Part shown: one piece after another, positions 53,281 to 62,095 of the stretch | Numbering within the stretch: position 1 is the stretch's first letter | Layout of the letters: the number at the start of each line of letters is the position of its first letter | Source: Enterobacter ludwigii | GTDB lineage: Bacteria; Pseudomonadota; Gammaproteobacteria; Enterobacterales; Enterobacteriaceae | DNA length: 64,000 bases | Assembly (NCBI GenBank): GCA_023023105.1 | Contig: CP083824.1 | Span: 868,001-932,000 of the forward strand | Direction of reading: 5' to 3' | Notes under the pieces: generated by a model | The model's input: the letters and a program-made list of their open reading frames with translations, nothing else | The model's database searches: none | Told to the model about the DNA's origin: nothing | Made by a program: the position numbers and the translations under genes

Positions 53281-54186
53281 TCATACAGCTCCTTCGGGAG
53301 CTGTTTTTATATGCTCGCTCAGGAAGTCAATAAAGGCACGAATGCGCGTGCTTACCGCTCTGTCACTGTAATACACCGCACTAAACGGCATTTCGACCGG
53401 CAGACGTTTATCTGCCATCAGTTCCACCAGTTCGCCACGCGCAATCTCTTTATCAATCATGTAGTCAGACAGACAGGCGATCCCGTTACCTTCAAGGCAC
53501 AATTGCTTCAGCGTCTCCCCGCTGTTAGACGACAACCCGCAGGTGATCTCATGTAACTGACCGTCAGGGCAGGCGACAGGCCAGGTGTTCAGCGACACAG
53601 GTTCCGTAAAGCCCAGGCACAGATGCTGCTTTAACTCTTCAACCGTCTCAGGTTTTCCATGCTCTGCAATATACTGCGGTGAGGCGATAATTTTGCGGTA
53701 GCTCGCAAACAGTGGACGGGCACGCAAGCTTGAATCTGTGAGGGTTCCTGCCCGGATGGCCACATCCACTTTCCGTTCGATAAGATTGATAAACGTCTCT
53801 GAGGAGACCAGAGAGAGCGTCATCTCCGGATAGCGTTCGCGGAAAGGTTTGATCAGCGGCATCAGAAAGTGAAGCACAACCGGCGTGGCCGCATCAATGC
53901 GCAGCAATCCACGTGGTGTGCTGCGGGTTTCCATAATCTCCGTCTCTGCAGCGGCCATTTCTTGCAGGATGGACTGCACGCGGCGGAAATAGCGCTCTCC
54001 TTCTTCCGTCAGGCTGAGCTGCCGCGTCGTACGGTTGAGCAGACTGACTCCAAGCTTCATCTCCAGCTTTTTCACCGAGCGACTGATGGCCGAGTTAGCC
54101 TGCCCTAACTGTTCAGCCGCACGGCTAAAACTGCCGCTTTCGACGACGGCGACAAAGATTGTCAGCTCTTCCGACGTTGCTTTCAT
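53281..54186 (-). CDS. yafC: LysR-family transcriptional regulator YafC
   Basis: 301-residue regulator (E. coli 304). The N-terminal winged helix-turn-helix (about 1-60) is [20 protein letters not shown] followed by [15 protein letters not shown]; the C-terminal periplasmic-binding-type effector domain covers about 90-290 ([20 protein letters not shown] onward). The ligand is unknown. I used the ATG of [11 protein letters not shown]; a longer frame from 54210 is not in the family. It is divergent from an MFS transporter, whose gene it may control. The 3' end overlaps a terminator hairpin for dkgB. Confidence 0.94.
   Translation of the reverse strand: MKATSEELTIFVAVVESGSFSRAAEQLGQANSAISRSVKKLEMKLGVSLLNRTTRQLSLTEEGERYFRRVQSILQEMAAAETEIMETRSTPRGLLRIDAATPVVLHFLMPLIKPFRERYPEMTLSLVSSETFINLIERKVDVAIRAGTLTDSSLRARPLFASYRKIIASPQYIAEHGKPETVEELKQHLCLGFTEPVSLNTWPVACPDGQLHEITCGLSSNSGETLKQLCLEGNGIACLSDYMIDKEIARGELVELMADKRLPVEMPFSAVYYSDRAVSTRIRAFIDFLSEHIKTAPEGAV
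53285..53308 (+). terminator. dkgB terminator inside the yafC 3' end
   Basis: Stem acagctcc / ggagctgt with a stable TTCG loop, followed by tttttat. It lies within the last nine codons of the convergent gene yafC, so its sequence serves both roles. Confidence 0.8.
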
Positions 54187-54200
54187 TGTTGCACCACCTG

Positions 54201-54221
54201 CAAAATTCAATTGATATTTTG
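54201..54221. promoter_or_regulatory. candidate LysR-type site between yafC and the MFS gene
   Basis: CAAAAT-N9-ATTTTG is a perfect inverted repeat that contains the T-N11-A pattern typical of LysR-type regulators. It lies 15 bp upstream of the yafC start codon and about 70 bp upstream of the MFS gene, in their shared 104-bp control region. Confidence 0.45.
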
Positions 54222-54290
54222 ACCATTTTTGTTATTTAAGCACTGGCGCATACTGCCTGTCATCTTAATCCTGAAGAGACGGAGTATTTT

Positions 54291-55466
54291 ATGCCACTGG
54301 CGCTACTTGCCCTCACGATCAGTGCCTTTGCAATTGGCACGACCGAATTTGTTATCGTAGGACTGGTTCCTACCATCGCCGACCAGCTTGCGATTTCGCT
54401 GCCATCTGCCGGGCTGCTGGTATCTATTTATGCACTGGGTGTTGCTGTCGGTGCGCCTGTATTGACGGCACTCACCGGTCGATTCCCTCGCAAGCAACTG
54501 TTGGTGGCGCTAATGGTGTTGTTCACAGCGGGTAACGTTCTGGCCTGGCAATCCCCGGATTACACCACACTGGTGATTGCCCGCCTGCTGACCGGCCTTG
54601 CTCATGGTGTCTTTTTCTCAATTGGTTCTACCATTGCCACAAGTCTGGTACCCAAAGAGAAAGCGGCATCAGCGATTGCGATTATGTTTGGTGGACTGAC
54701 TGTCGCGCTTGTTACAGGCGTACCGCTGGGGACATTTATCGGCCAACACTTCGGCTGGCGTGAAACCTTCCTGGCGGTTTCTTTACTGGGTGTGATTGCT
54801 CTGGTAGCCAGTTTTCTGTTAGTGCCATCGAATATACCTGGTCGTGCGAGCGCCAGCCTGCGCGACCAGCTAAAGGTTCTGACGCATCCGCGCCTGTTGA
54901 TCATTTATGCCGTGACCGCACTGGGCTATGGTGGTGTATTCACTGCTTTTACTTTCCTGGCGCCGATGATGCAGGATCTCGCAGGCTTCTCCCCGAATGC
55001 GGTGAGCTGGATTCTGCTGGGCTACGGTATTTCCGTCGCAATAGGTAATATCTGGGGCGGCAAACTGGCAGATAAACATGGTGCGGTTCCCGCTCTCAAA
55101 TTCATCTTTGCAGCATTGGTTGTTTTGCTGCTGGTGTTCCAGTTCACTGCATCAATGCAATACGCCGCACTGGCCACGGTCCTGGTCATGGGGATCTTTG
55201 CCTTCGGTAACGTGCCGGGCCTTCAGGTTTATGTGGTACAGAAAGCAGAACTGTATACGCCCAACGCGGTGGATGTGGCATCCGGCCTGAACATTGCCGC
55301 TTTTAATATCGGCATTGCTATTGGCTCCATTGTGGGTGGGCAGACGGTTGAACATTTTGGACTGGCGCAAACGCCATGGATTGGTGCTGCGATCGTGCTT
55401 GTAGCCTTCCTGTTGATTGGTCTGAGTGGACGCCTTGATAGACCAACTCGGGTAGCACTGGGGTAA
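54291..55466 (+). CDS. MFS transporter, drug/sugar efflux (DHA1) type
   Basis: 391-residue membrane protein with 12 hydrophobic segments, similar in layout to AraJ/YdhP/NepI-type exporters of the DHA1 family. The start LALLALTISAFAIGTTEFVI is typical of that group. The loop between helices 2 and 3 carries the basic motif-A remnant (GRFPRKQLL, near 63-71). NAVDVASGLNIAAFNIGIAI near 335 is helix 11. The substrate cannot be told from sequence. It is divergent from yafC, and in E. coli K-12 nothing stands between yafC and yafD, so this is an addition here or a loss there. Confidence 0.9.
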   Translation: MPLALLALTISAFAIGTTEFVIVGLVPTIADQLAISLPSAGLLVSIYALGVAVGAPVLTALTGRFPRKQLLVALMVLFTAGNVLAWQSPDYTTLVIARLLTGLAHGVFFSIGSTIATSLVPKEKAASAIAIMFGGLTVALVTGVPLGTFIGQHFGWRETFLAVSLLGVIALVASFLLVPSNIPGRASASLRDQLKVLTHPRLLIIYAVTALGYGGVFTAFTFLAPMMQDLAGFSPNAVSWILLGYGISVAIGNIWGGKLADKHGAVPALKFIFAALVVLLLVFQFTASMQYAALATVLVMGIFAFGNVPGLQVYVVQKAELYTPNAVDVASGLNIAAFNIGIAIGSIVGGQTVEHFGLAQTPWIGAAIVLVAFLLIGLSGRLDRPTRVALG

Positions 55467-55518
55467 CATCAGTAAGTGCTTGCTTACAAAACTGGAAAGC
55501 GGTTTCTCAGAAATTGCG

Positions 55519-56403
<885 letters not shown>

Positions 56404-56478
56404 TGGTGTGTCAGGTCTGCCGTGGGGCAGGCCTGTTCGGGTGCTGCCCTTTATTTTTCACCCACAAAGGACAGTACG

Positions 56479-57252
56479 ATGACAACAACACGCTCCCATC
56501 ATGACAACGTAGAAAAACAGTTTGGCTCTCAGGCAAGTGCGTATCTGAGCAGCGCCGTGCACGCATCTGGCCGCGATCTGGTGCGTCTCGGTGAACGTCT
56601 GGCGGCGTTCCCGCAGGCGCACGTGCTGGATTTAGGCTGCGGGGCAGGGCATGCCAGCTTTAAGGCTGCGCAACAGGTCGCGCACGTTACCGCGTATGAC
56701 TTATCCAGCCAGATGCTGGCGGTGGTTGCCGAGGCGGCGAAAGCGAAGGGGTTGGAAAACATTGATACGCACCAGGGCTATGCCGAATCTTTACCTTTTG
56801 AAGATGCTTCGTTTGAGGTGGTTATCAGCCGTTATTCCGCACATCACTGGCATGATGTTGGCCAGGCATTACGTGAAGTAAAACGTGTCCTGAAGCCGGG
56901 TGGTGTTCTTATCATTATGGATGTGATGTCTCCGGGACACCCGGTGCGCAATATCTGGCTGCAGACGGTGGAAGCACTGCGCGATACCTCGCATGTGCAA
57001 AACTACTCCAGTGGAGAGTGGTTATCGTTCATTACCGAGGCGGGATTGATTTCGCGCTCATTAATAACCGATCGCTTACCGCTGGAATTCAGCTCATGGA
57101 TCGCCCGTATGCGCACTCCGGAGGCATTAAGTCACGCTATTCGGTTGTATCAGCAGAGTGCGTCCGCAGAGGTGAAGGCTTACTTTGAATTACAGGAGGA
57201 TGGTTCGTTTACCAGCGATACCATCATGGCTGAAGCGCAAAAAGCGGGATAA
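56479..57252 (+). CDS. yafE: class I SAM-dependent methyltransferase YafE
   Basis: 257-residue methyltransferase. Motif I LDLGCGAGH is at 50-58, the acidic loop after strand 2 is TAYDLSSQML, and RYSAHHWHD near 130 and VLKPGGVLIIMD near 150 follow. It is about 50 residues longer at the N terminus than annotated E. coli YafE, so this copy looks like the complete form. The substrate is unknown. It lies 75 bp after yafD. Confidence 0.92.
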   Translation: MTTTRSHHDNVEKQFGSQASAYLSSAVHASGRDLVRLGERLAAFPQAHVLDLGCGAGHASFKAAQQVAHVTAYDLSSQMLAVVAEAAKAKGLENIDTHQGYAESLPFEDASFEVVISRYSAHHWHDVGQALREVKRVLKPGGVLIIMDVMSPGHPVRNIWLQTVEALRDTSHVQNYSSGEWLSFITEAGLISRSLITDRLPLEFSSWIARMRTPEALSHAIRLYQQSASAEVKAYFELQEDGSFTSDTIMAEAQKAG

Positions 57253-57255
57253 ACA

Positions 57256-57289
57256 AAAAAGGCACCGAGGGGAATCGGTGCCTTTTTAT
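57256..57289. terminator. bidirectional terminator between yafE and mltD
   Basis: Perfect 13-bp stem aaaaaggcaccga / tcggtgccttttt, between the convergent genes yafE and mltD. Confidence 0.9.
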
Positions 57290-57304
57290 CTTTCCATCGT
57301 GTTC

Positions 57305-58669
57305 TCAGGAGTCTGGCGTGGCGCTGTTCTTCACAAACAGCGTCAACTGGTCGCCTGGTTTCAGATTGTCAGTATCATTATTCCAGCGCATCACATCTTT
57401 GATGTTCACGCCGTGTCGTTTTGCGATACTGGACAGGGAATCGCCTTTACGCACGCGATAGGTGATGCTATCGCTGTTGCTGGCGAGACGCTGTGCGCTG
57501 CTACCTGCACCCACTGTCAGAGTTTGACCCACTTTAAGGCCTGAACTGCGCAGGTTATTCCACTGCTGCAGATCGCTTGCTGTCACGCCAAGACGTGATG
57601 CAATACCCGAAAGCGTATCACCTGAACGAACCTTATAACTGCGGCTGTTGACTGATGAAGCGTCCGCGATCAGCGTTGACTGAACGGCGGCAATTTCACC
57701 CGATGCTAAAGACTCGCGTAACTGATCGGCATGTTTCTGCGGAACCATTACGTACTGCGGGCCACTCGCCCCCAGCGTTGAGCCTTTAACGCCAGCATTA
57801 AAGGTTTTCAATTTACTTACCGACATACCCGTCATATCTGCAACCTGTTGAATATCAACTGGATTGCTGAGGCGAACGCGCGCCAGTGCACGACTTTCGT
57901 CTGGTGTTGGCAGTTGTACACCGTAACGCTTGCTGTTCTTGAGAATATCGCTCAATGCCAGCATCTTCGGTACGTAAATCTTTGTTTCCTGTGGCAGTGA
58001 GAGCGACCAAAAATCGGTGGATTTACCCCGTGCTTTATTCGCTTTCATTGCCTTCAGTACACGACCTTCGCCGCTATTGTACGCTGCGACCGTTAACAGC
58101 CAGTCGCCATCAAACATCTTGTTCAGACGTTGCATCATGTCGAGAGCGGCTGTCGTTGAAGCGACAACGTCACGACGCGCATCATAGCTGCGAGTCTGTT
58201 TCAGACCATAGTTTCGCCCGGTGCTCGGAATGATCTGCCAAATGCCTGCGGCATTGGCGCCAGACGTTGCGTGTGGGTCAAAAGCGCTCTCCACTATGGG
58301 TAGGAGTACCAGCTCCATAGGCATGTTACGTTTCTTAACTTGCCCGGCTATCCAGTACATATACGGCTCTGCCCGTAACGTTACATCGTGGAGATAGCTC
58401 TTATTTCTTAAGTACTTCTGTTTCTGTTCGCGAATCCGGCTGTTTTCCGGAATTCCCATCTTTAGCTCGTCGCCAATAGAGGTCCACAAGTCTTGATCCT
58501 GCGCGAATGATGTTCCATCGTCCATCCATCGCGCCGAACTTGCAAACTTCCCTGCTTCCCCTTGACCAGCTGCAGAAAGGCTCTGTGCGTGCTGTTGTAC
58601 GTTGCTGCCGTTCTGCGACTGGCAACCTACAAGCAGGACAGAGGCGAGTAATATCGCTTTTGCCTTCAT
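57305..58669 (-). CDS. mltD: membrane-bound lytic murein transglycosylase D
   Basis: Outer-membrane lipoprotein that cleaves peptidoglycan glycan strands with formation of 1,6-anhydro ends. It has 454 residues (E. coli 452). The lipobox ends VLLVG|C16. The SLT domain (about 105-220) has the catalytic E127 in LLPIVESAFDP and GANAAGIWQII. Two LysM repeats lie at about 345-386 (YKVRSGDTLSGIA) and 404-446 (YRVRKGDSLSSIA). It shares orientation with gloB upstream. Confidence 0.96.
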   Translation of the reverse strand: MKAKAILLASVLLVGCQSQNGSNVQQHAQSLSAAGQGEAGKFASSARWMDDGTSFAQDQDLWTSIGDELKMGIPENSRIREQKQKYLRNKSYLHDVTLRAEPYMYWIAGQVKKRNMPMELVLLPIVESAFDPHATSGANAAGIWQIIPSTGRNYGLKQTRSYDARRDVVASTTAALDMMQRLNKMFDGDWLLTVAAYNSGEGRVLKAMKANKARGKSTDFWSLSLPQETKIYVPKMLALSDILKNSKRYGVQLPTPDESRALARVRLSNPVDIQQVADMTGMSVSKLKTFNAGVKGSTLGASGPQYVMVPQKHADQLRESLASGEIAAVQSTLIADASSVNSRSYKVRSGDTLSGIASRLGVTASDLQQWNNLRSSGLKVGQTLTVGAGSSAQRLASNSDSITYRVRKGDSLSSIAKRHGVNIKDVMRWNNDTDNLKPGDQLTLFVKNSATPDS

Positions 58670-58737
58670 GTGTGTGTCAATAGTTGCTTAAAAGACGAGC
58701 GATGATAACGGCGAAATTTTGAAAAGGCAACCCGCAA

Positions 58738-59496
58738 TTATCTGAAGTTATCTTTCTTTGACCTTAACCATGCAAAACGATGCTCTGGTTGTTGCAAATT
58801 TGTTTCTTGGTTAATTTTGTTAATTAAATCAATATCATCTGTTCGTAAAAATAAATTAATCTTGCGCTCATTTTTCAGAATTACGGGGAGTGTGTTTTGG
58901 TTTTTTGCACGTAACTCCTTCACTTTGTGATAATAATCCTGGATCGCGCGATCCTCGGGTAAGAGGTTAACGGAAAACTTCATATTTCCTAATGTATATT
59001 CATGTGCGCAACAAATAAGCGTGTCATCGGGTAGGGCATTAATTTTCTGTAAGGACTGATACATCTGGGTCGCTGTGCCTTCGAAAAGTCTTCCACAGCC
59101 TCCAGAGAACAGTGTGTCGCCACAAAAAAGATAAGGTTTGCTGTAGAAACACAGATGTCCCAAAGTGTGACCTGGTGTGGCAAATACGGAAAATTCCCAC
59201 TGGTGTATGAGGATCTTTTCGCCTTCCTGGACTATCCGGGTTGTTCCCTTATCTTGTGTCTCTGCCGGTCCGTAAACCACAAGATGGGGAAAATGGGCCC
59301 GCAGCTCGGGAACGCCGCCAGTGTGATCGTGATGATGATGCGTCAAGAGAATGGCTTCTGGCTGCCAGTTATTCTCTTCTATGGCACGTAATACAGGGGC
59401 GGCTTCTCCGGGATCAACAATGACGCATCGACGATCATCGTCAACCAAAACCCAGATGTAATTGTCCTCAAAAGCAGGAATACTGATAAGATTCAT
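58738..59496 (-). CDS. gloB: hydroxyacylglutathione hydrolase (glyoxalase II)
   Basis: Metallo-beta-lactamase-fold enzyme that splits S-lactoylglutathione to D-lactate and glutathione, ending methylglyoxal detoxification. It has 252 residues (E. coli 251). Metal ligands H53, H55, D57 and H58 lie in LTHHHHDH, with H110, D127 and H165. The half coding for about residues 170-252 (58738-58990) is distinctly A/T-rich compared with its neighbours, and the protein is less like E. coli than flanking genes. It is divergent from yafS. Confidence 0.96.
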   Translation of the reverse strand: MNLISIPAFEDNYIWVLVDDDRRCVIVDPGEAAPVLRAIEENNWQPEAILLTHHHHDHTGGVPELRAHFPHLVVYGPAETQDKGTTRIVQEGEKILIHQWEFSVFATPGHTLGHLCFYSKPYLFCGDTLFSGGCGRLFEGTATQMYQSLQKINALPDDTLICCAHEYTLGNMKFSVNLLPEDRAIQDYYHKVKELRAKNQNTLPVILKNERKINLFLRTDDIDLINKINQETNLQQPEHRFAWLRSKKDNFR

Positions 59497-59528
59497 ACAT
59501 TACCTCTAATAACGTGGCAGGTGTTTTG

Positions 59529-60248
59529 ATGAAACCGGCAAGGATACCTCAGACTGTCGCAGCACCGGAGCGTTGGGCGGAATTGCCCTGGGGTGAATAC
59601 TATCGCGAGGCCTTAGAGCAACAACTGAAGCCCTGGCTTGCGAAAATGTATGGCTTTCACCTGCTTAAGATTGGCAATCTCAGCGCGGAAATCAATACCG
59701 AAAGCTGCGCTATCTCACATCAGGTCAATGTCTCGCTCGGCGGATTGCCGGTTCAGGTGAAAGCAGACCCATTGCATCTGCCATTTGCGGAAAAGTCCGT
59801 TGATGCGTGTTTGCTTGCACACACGTTGCCCTGGTGTAGCGATCCCCATCGCTTGCTGCGTGAGGCCGACCGTGTTCTGATTGACGATGGCTGGCTGGTA
59901 CTCAGCGGGTTCAATCCACTGAGTTTAATGGGTCTGCGTAAGCTGGTACCCGTGCTGCGCAGGACGCCACCTTACAACAGCCGGATGTTTACGATGATGC
60001 GCCAGCTCGACTGGCTTTCACTGCTAAACTTTGAGGTGCTCTGCTACGGCGGTTTTCAGGTGCTCCCCTGGGCGCGGCAGGGAGGGGTACTGTTGAGCAC
60101 GCATTTGCCCGCTTTAGGCTGCATGCAGTTCATCGTTGCACGTAAGCGCACAATCCCTCTTACGCTTAATCCAATGAAGCAGAGCAAAACGAAAACGCAT
60201 ATCCGTCAAACTGTTGGTGCAACGCGGCAATACAAAAAAACCGATTAA
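59529..60248 (+). CDS. yafS: methyltransferase domain protein YafS
   Basis: 239-residue protein with a SAM-methyltransferase fold (E. coli 240). [20 protein letters not shown], then [20 protein letters not shown], correspond to motifs of the family, though the glycine-rich motif I is weak. The function is unknown. The start was set at the ATG of MKPARIPQT; a GTG five codons upstream is less likely. It is convergent with rnhA, and the two stop codons overlap by three bases. Confidence 0.91.
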   Translation: MKPARIPQTVAAPERWAELPWGEYYREALEQQLKPWLAKMYGFHLLKIGNLSAEINTESCAISHQVNVSLGGLPVQVKADPLHLPFAEKSVDACLLAHTLPWCSDPHRLLREADRVLIDDGWLVLSGFNPLSLMGLRKLVPVLRRTPPYNSRMFTMMRQLDWLSLLNFEVLCYGGFQVLPWARQGGVLLSTHLPALGCMQFIVARKRTIPLTLNPMKQSKTKTHIRQTVGATRQYKKTD

Positions 60249-60712
60249 ACGTCGGGCTGATACCCTGCATCTTCATGTGCAGGATTGGATGCCGCAGCGC
60301 GCGCCAGTTCGTCGCAGCGTTCGTTTTCCGGGTGACCGGCGTGGCCTTTAACCCATTCCCATTTAATCTCGTGCTGGCCCAGCGCCGCATCAAGACGTTT
60401 CCAAAGATCGACGTTCTTAACCGGCTTCTTATCAGCGGTCTTCCAGCCGCGTTTTTTCCAGTTATGGATCCACTGGGTTATCCCCTGACGTACGTACTGG
60501 CTATCGGTGCTTAACACCACGTCACAATGCTCTTTTAACGCCTCCAGTGCCACTATGGCCGCCATCAATTCCATTCGGTTGTTGGTGGTCAGAAAATAGC
60601 CTTCGCTAAAAGTTTTTTCGTGCTGGCGATAGCGCATAATGGCGCCATAGCCGCCAGGCCCTGGGTTGCCGAGACAAGATCCATCGGTGAAAATTTCTAC
60701 CTGTTTACGCAT
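60245..60712 (-). CDS. rnhA: ribonuclease HI
   Basis: Cuts RNA in RNA-DNA hybrids, limiting R-loops and unwanted origin-independent replication. It has 155 residues. The catalytic acids D10, E48, D70 and D134, and H124 are all present ([31 protein letters not shown]). It is divergent from dnaQ across 64 bp that hold promoters for both genes, as in E. coli. Confidence 0.98.
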   Translation of the reverse strand: MRKQVEIFTDGSCLGNPGPGGYGAIMRYRQHEKTFSEGYFLTTNNRMELMAAIVALEALKEHCDVVLSTDSQYVRQGITQWIHNWKKRGWKTADKKPVKNVDLWKRLDAALGQHEIKWEWVKGHAGHPENERCDELARAAASNPAHEDAGYQPDV

Positions 60713-60776
60713 CTCTGGTAGACTTCCTGTAATTGAAACGTTCAGTTAAACGATAAGTCTGACATAAATGACCGCT

Positions 60777-61508
60777 ATGAGCACTGCAATTACTCGCCAG
60801 ATTGTCCTCGATACCGAAACCACCGGTATGAACCAGATTGGCGCGCACTACGAAGGGCACAAGATCATCGAGATTGGTGCCGTTGAAGTGGTGAACCGTC
60901 GTCTTACGGGGAACAACTTCCACGTCTACCTCAAACCTGATCGGCTGGTGGACCCAGAAGCGTTCGGCGTTCACGGTATTGCCGATGAGTTCTTGCTGGA
61001 TAAGCCAACTTTTGCGGATGTCGCTGACGAGTTCCTGGAATATATCAAGGGTGCCGAGCTTGTCATCCATAACGCCTCGTTCGATATCGGCTTTATGGAT
61101 TATGAATTCAGCAAGCTTAATCGTGATATCCCGAAGACAAACACCTTCTGTAAGGTAACAGACAGTCTGGCGCTGGCGAGGAAAATGTTCCCCGGCAAGC
61201 GTAACAGCCTTGATGCGCTCTGTTCCCGCTACGAAATAGACAATACCAAGCGAACGCTGCACGGGGCATTACTCGATGCCCAGATCCTGGCCGATGTCTA
61301 TCTGACGATGACCGGCGGGCAGACGTCAATGAAGTTCAGCATGGAAAATGAATCTCAGCAAACGCAGGGTGAGGCGGGAATTCAGCGCGTTGTCCGTCAG
61401 GCCAGTCGGTTGCGGGTTGTTTTAGCCAGTGATGAAGAGCTTCTTAACCACGAATCCCGACTTGATCTGGTACAGAAGAAGGGTGGAAGCTGTCTGTGGC
61501 GCGCCTGA
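60777..61508 (+). CDS. dnaQ: DNA polymerase III epsilon subunit (3'-5' exonuclease)
   Basis: Proofreading subunit of the replicase core; binds alpha (dnaE, 29440). It has 243 residues as in E. coli. Exonuclease residues D12, E14 (LDTETTG), D103 (SFDIGFMD), H162 and D167 (LHGALLDAQ) are intact. The clamp-binding QTSMKF near 182 and the alpha-binding C terminus DLVQKKGGSCLWRA are visible. The start was set at MSTAITRQ; an in-frame ATG three codons upstream exists. Confidence 0.98.
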   Translation: MSTAITRQIVLDTETTGMNQIGAHYEGHKIIEIGAVEVVNRRLTGNNFHVYLKPDRLVDPEAFGVHGIADEFLLDKPTFADVADEFLEYIKGAELVIHNASFDIGFMDYEFSKLNRDIPKTNTFCKVTDSLALARKMFPGKRNSLDALCSRYEIDNTKRTLHGALLDAQILADVYLTMTGGQTSMKFSMENESQQTQGEAGIQRVVRQASRLRVVLASDEELLNHESRLDLVQKKGGSCLWRA

Positions 61509-61583
61509 AAAGCGCCGGAATGCTTGTAAAAACATCGTTTGGGCGATTTTTGCAGCAAACGATTCAAAACGTGAGAAAAAGCG

Positions 61584-61612
61584 TTGACGAGATCGGAGGC
61601 ACACCGTAATAT
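61584..61612 (+). promoter_or_regulatory. tRNA-Asp (aspV) promoter
   Basis: TTGACG (61584-61589) and TAATAT (61607-61612) are 17 bp apart with a GCGCCTCG discriminator, as in stable-RNA promoters. The tRNA begins 27 bp further on. Confidence 0.9.
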
Positions 61613-61639
61613 GCGCCTCGTTCCCCAAACGGGAACAGT

Positions 61640-61716
61640 GGAGCGGTAGTTCAGTCGGTTAGAATACCTGCCTGTCACGCAGGGGGTCGCGGGTTCGAGT
61701 CCCGTCCGTTCCGCCA
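61640..61716 (+). tRNA. aspV: tRNA-Asp (GTC)
   Basis: 77 nt with encoded CCA, anticodon loop ctGTCac. It is identical to the tRNA-Asp at the end of the rRNA operon (52206-52282) but has its own promoter and terminator. Confidence 0.98.
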
Positions 61717-61723
61717 CTATTCA

Positions 61724-61762
61724 GAAGGCCTGAATCAGAAATGATTCAGGCCTTCGTCGTTT
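61724..61762 (+). terminator. aspV terminator
   Basis: Perfect 14-bp stem gaaggcctgaatca / tgattcaggccttc with a GAAA-type loop, followed by the T-rich but interrupted gtcgtttc. Confidence 0.8.
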
Positions 61763-61818
61763 CAGCATTCTGCAATTCCGTTCCCTCACTTATCGTTAAC
61801 AAAACGTTAATTTTTATA

Positions 61819-61874
61819 GTGCAATTAATTAACATTTGCACAGATTTAGTGCGTTATTTGCACTGATGTTGTGC
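61819..61874. promoter_or_regulatory. tandem GCAC-N7-GTGC palindromes
   Basis: GCAC (61838-61841) N7 GTGC (61849-61852) and GCAC (61860-61863) N7 GTGC (61871-61874) are centred 22 bp apart, about two helical turns. A 22-bp window repeats with 18 matches. An additional GTGCAA half-site lies at 61819-61824 and faces TTGCAC at 61836-61841. The pattern is that of a cooperative operator; the regulator is unknown. Confidence 0.5.
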
Positions 61875-61947
61875 ATTTCGCCACCCTCCCTCTCTCCAGA
61901 TCTCAGACAGAATGTGTCTTTCTGTAAAAATAATTCACGCAGAATCA

Positions 61948-62007
61948 TTTGGTTATCTCCCGCTTTCCAAAAAATAACCGAACCAATTGTGAATTGGTTT
62001 GGTTATT
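61948..62007. promoter_or_regulatory. long palindrome upstream of the GntR gene
   Basis: AATAACCGAACCAATT (61973-61988) GTG AATTGGTTTGGTTATT (61992-62007) matches in 15 of 16 positions. An extra TTTGGTTAT half-site is at 61948-61956. It lies 89-148 bp upstream of the GntR gene, where an autoregulatory operator is common for FCD regulators. It could also be a hairpin in a leader RNA. Confidence 0.5.
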
Positions 62008-62095
62008 GCTTAATCATTAGCACGATAAGCTTCATTTCATATCAATAACTTATCGTTAATAAAAATAAAGTAATGATGAAAGCGAGCGAACCAAT

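Larger units (their letters stand above)
61788..62059. repeat. 12-bp direct repeat bounding the aspV-GntR gap
   Basis: ACTTATCGTTAA occurs at 61788-61799 and 62048-62059. The second copy also pairs through CTTATCGT (62049-62056) with ACGATAAG (62022-62029), a perfect 8-bp inverted repeat. The 379-bp gap has no credible gene: a 70-codon frame at 61836 has no ribosome-binding site of note and A/T-driven composition. Confidence 0.6.

Noticed and set aside
61836..62048. 70-codon frame in the aspV-GntR gap
   Set aside because: It runs across the tandem palindromes and the long inverted repeat, lacks a clear ribosome-binding site and has no recognisable similarity.
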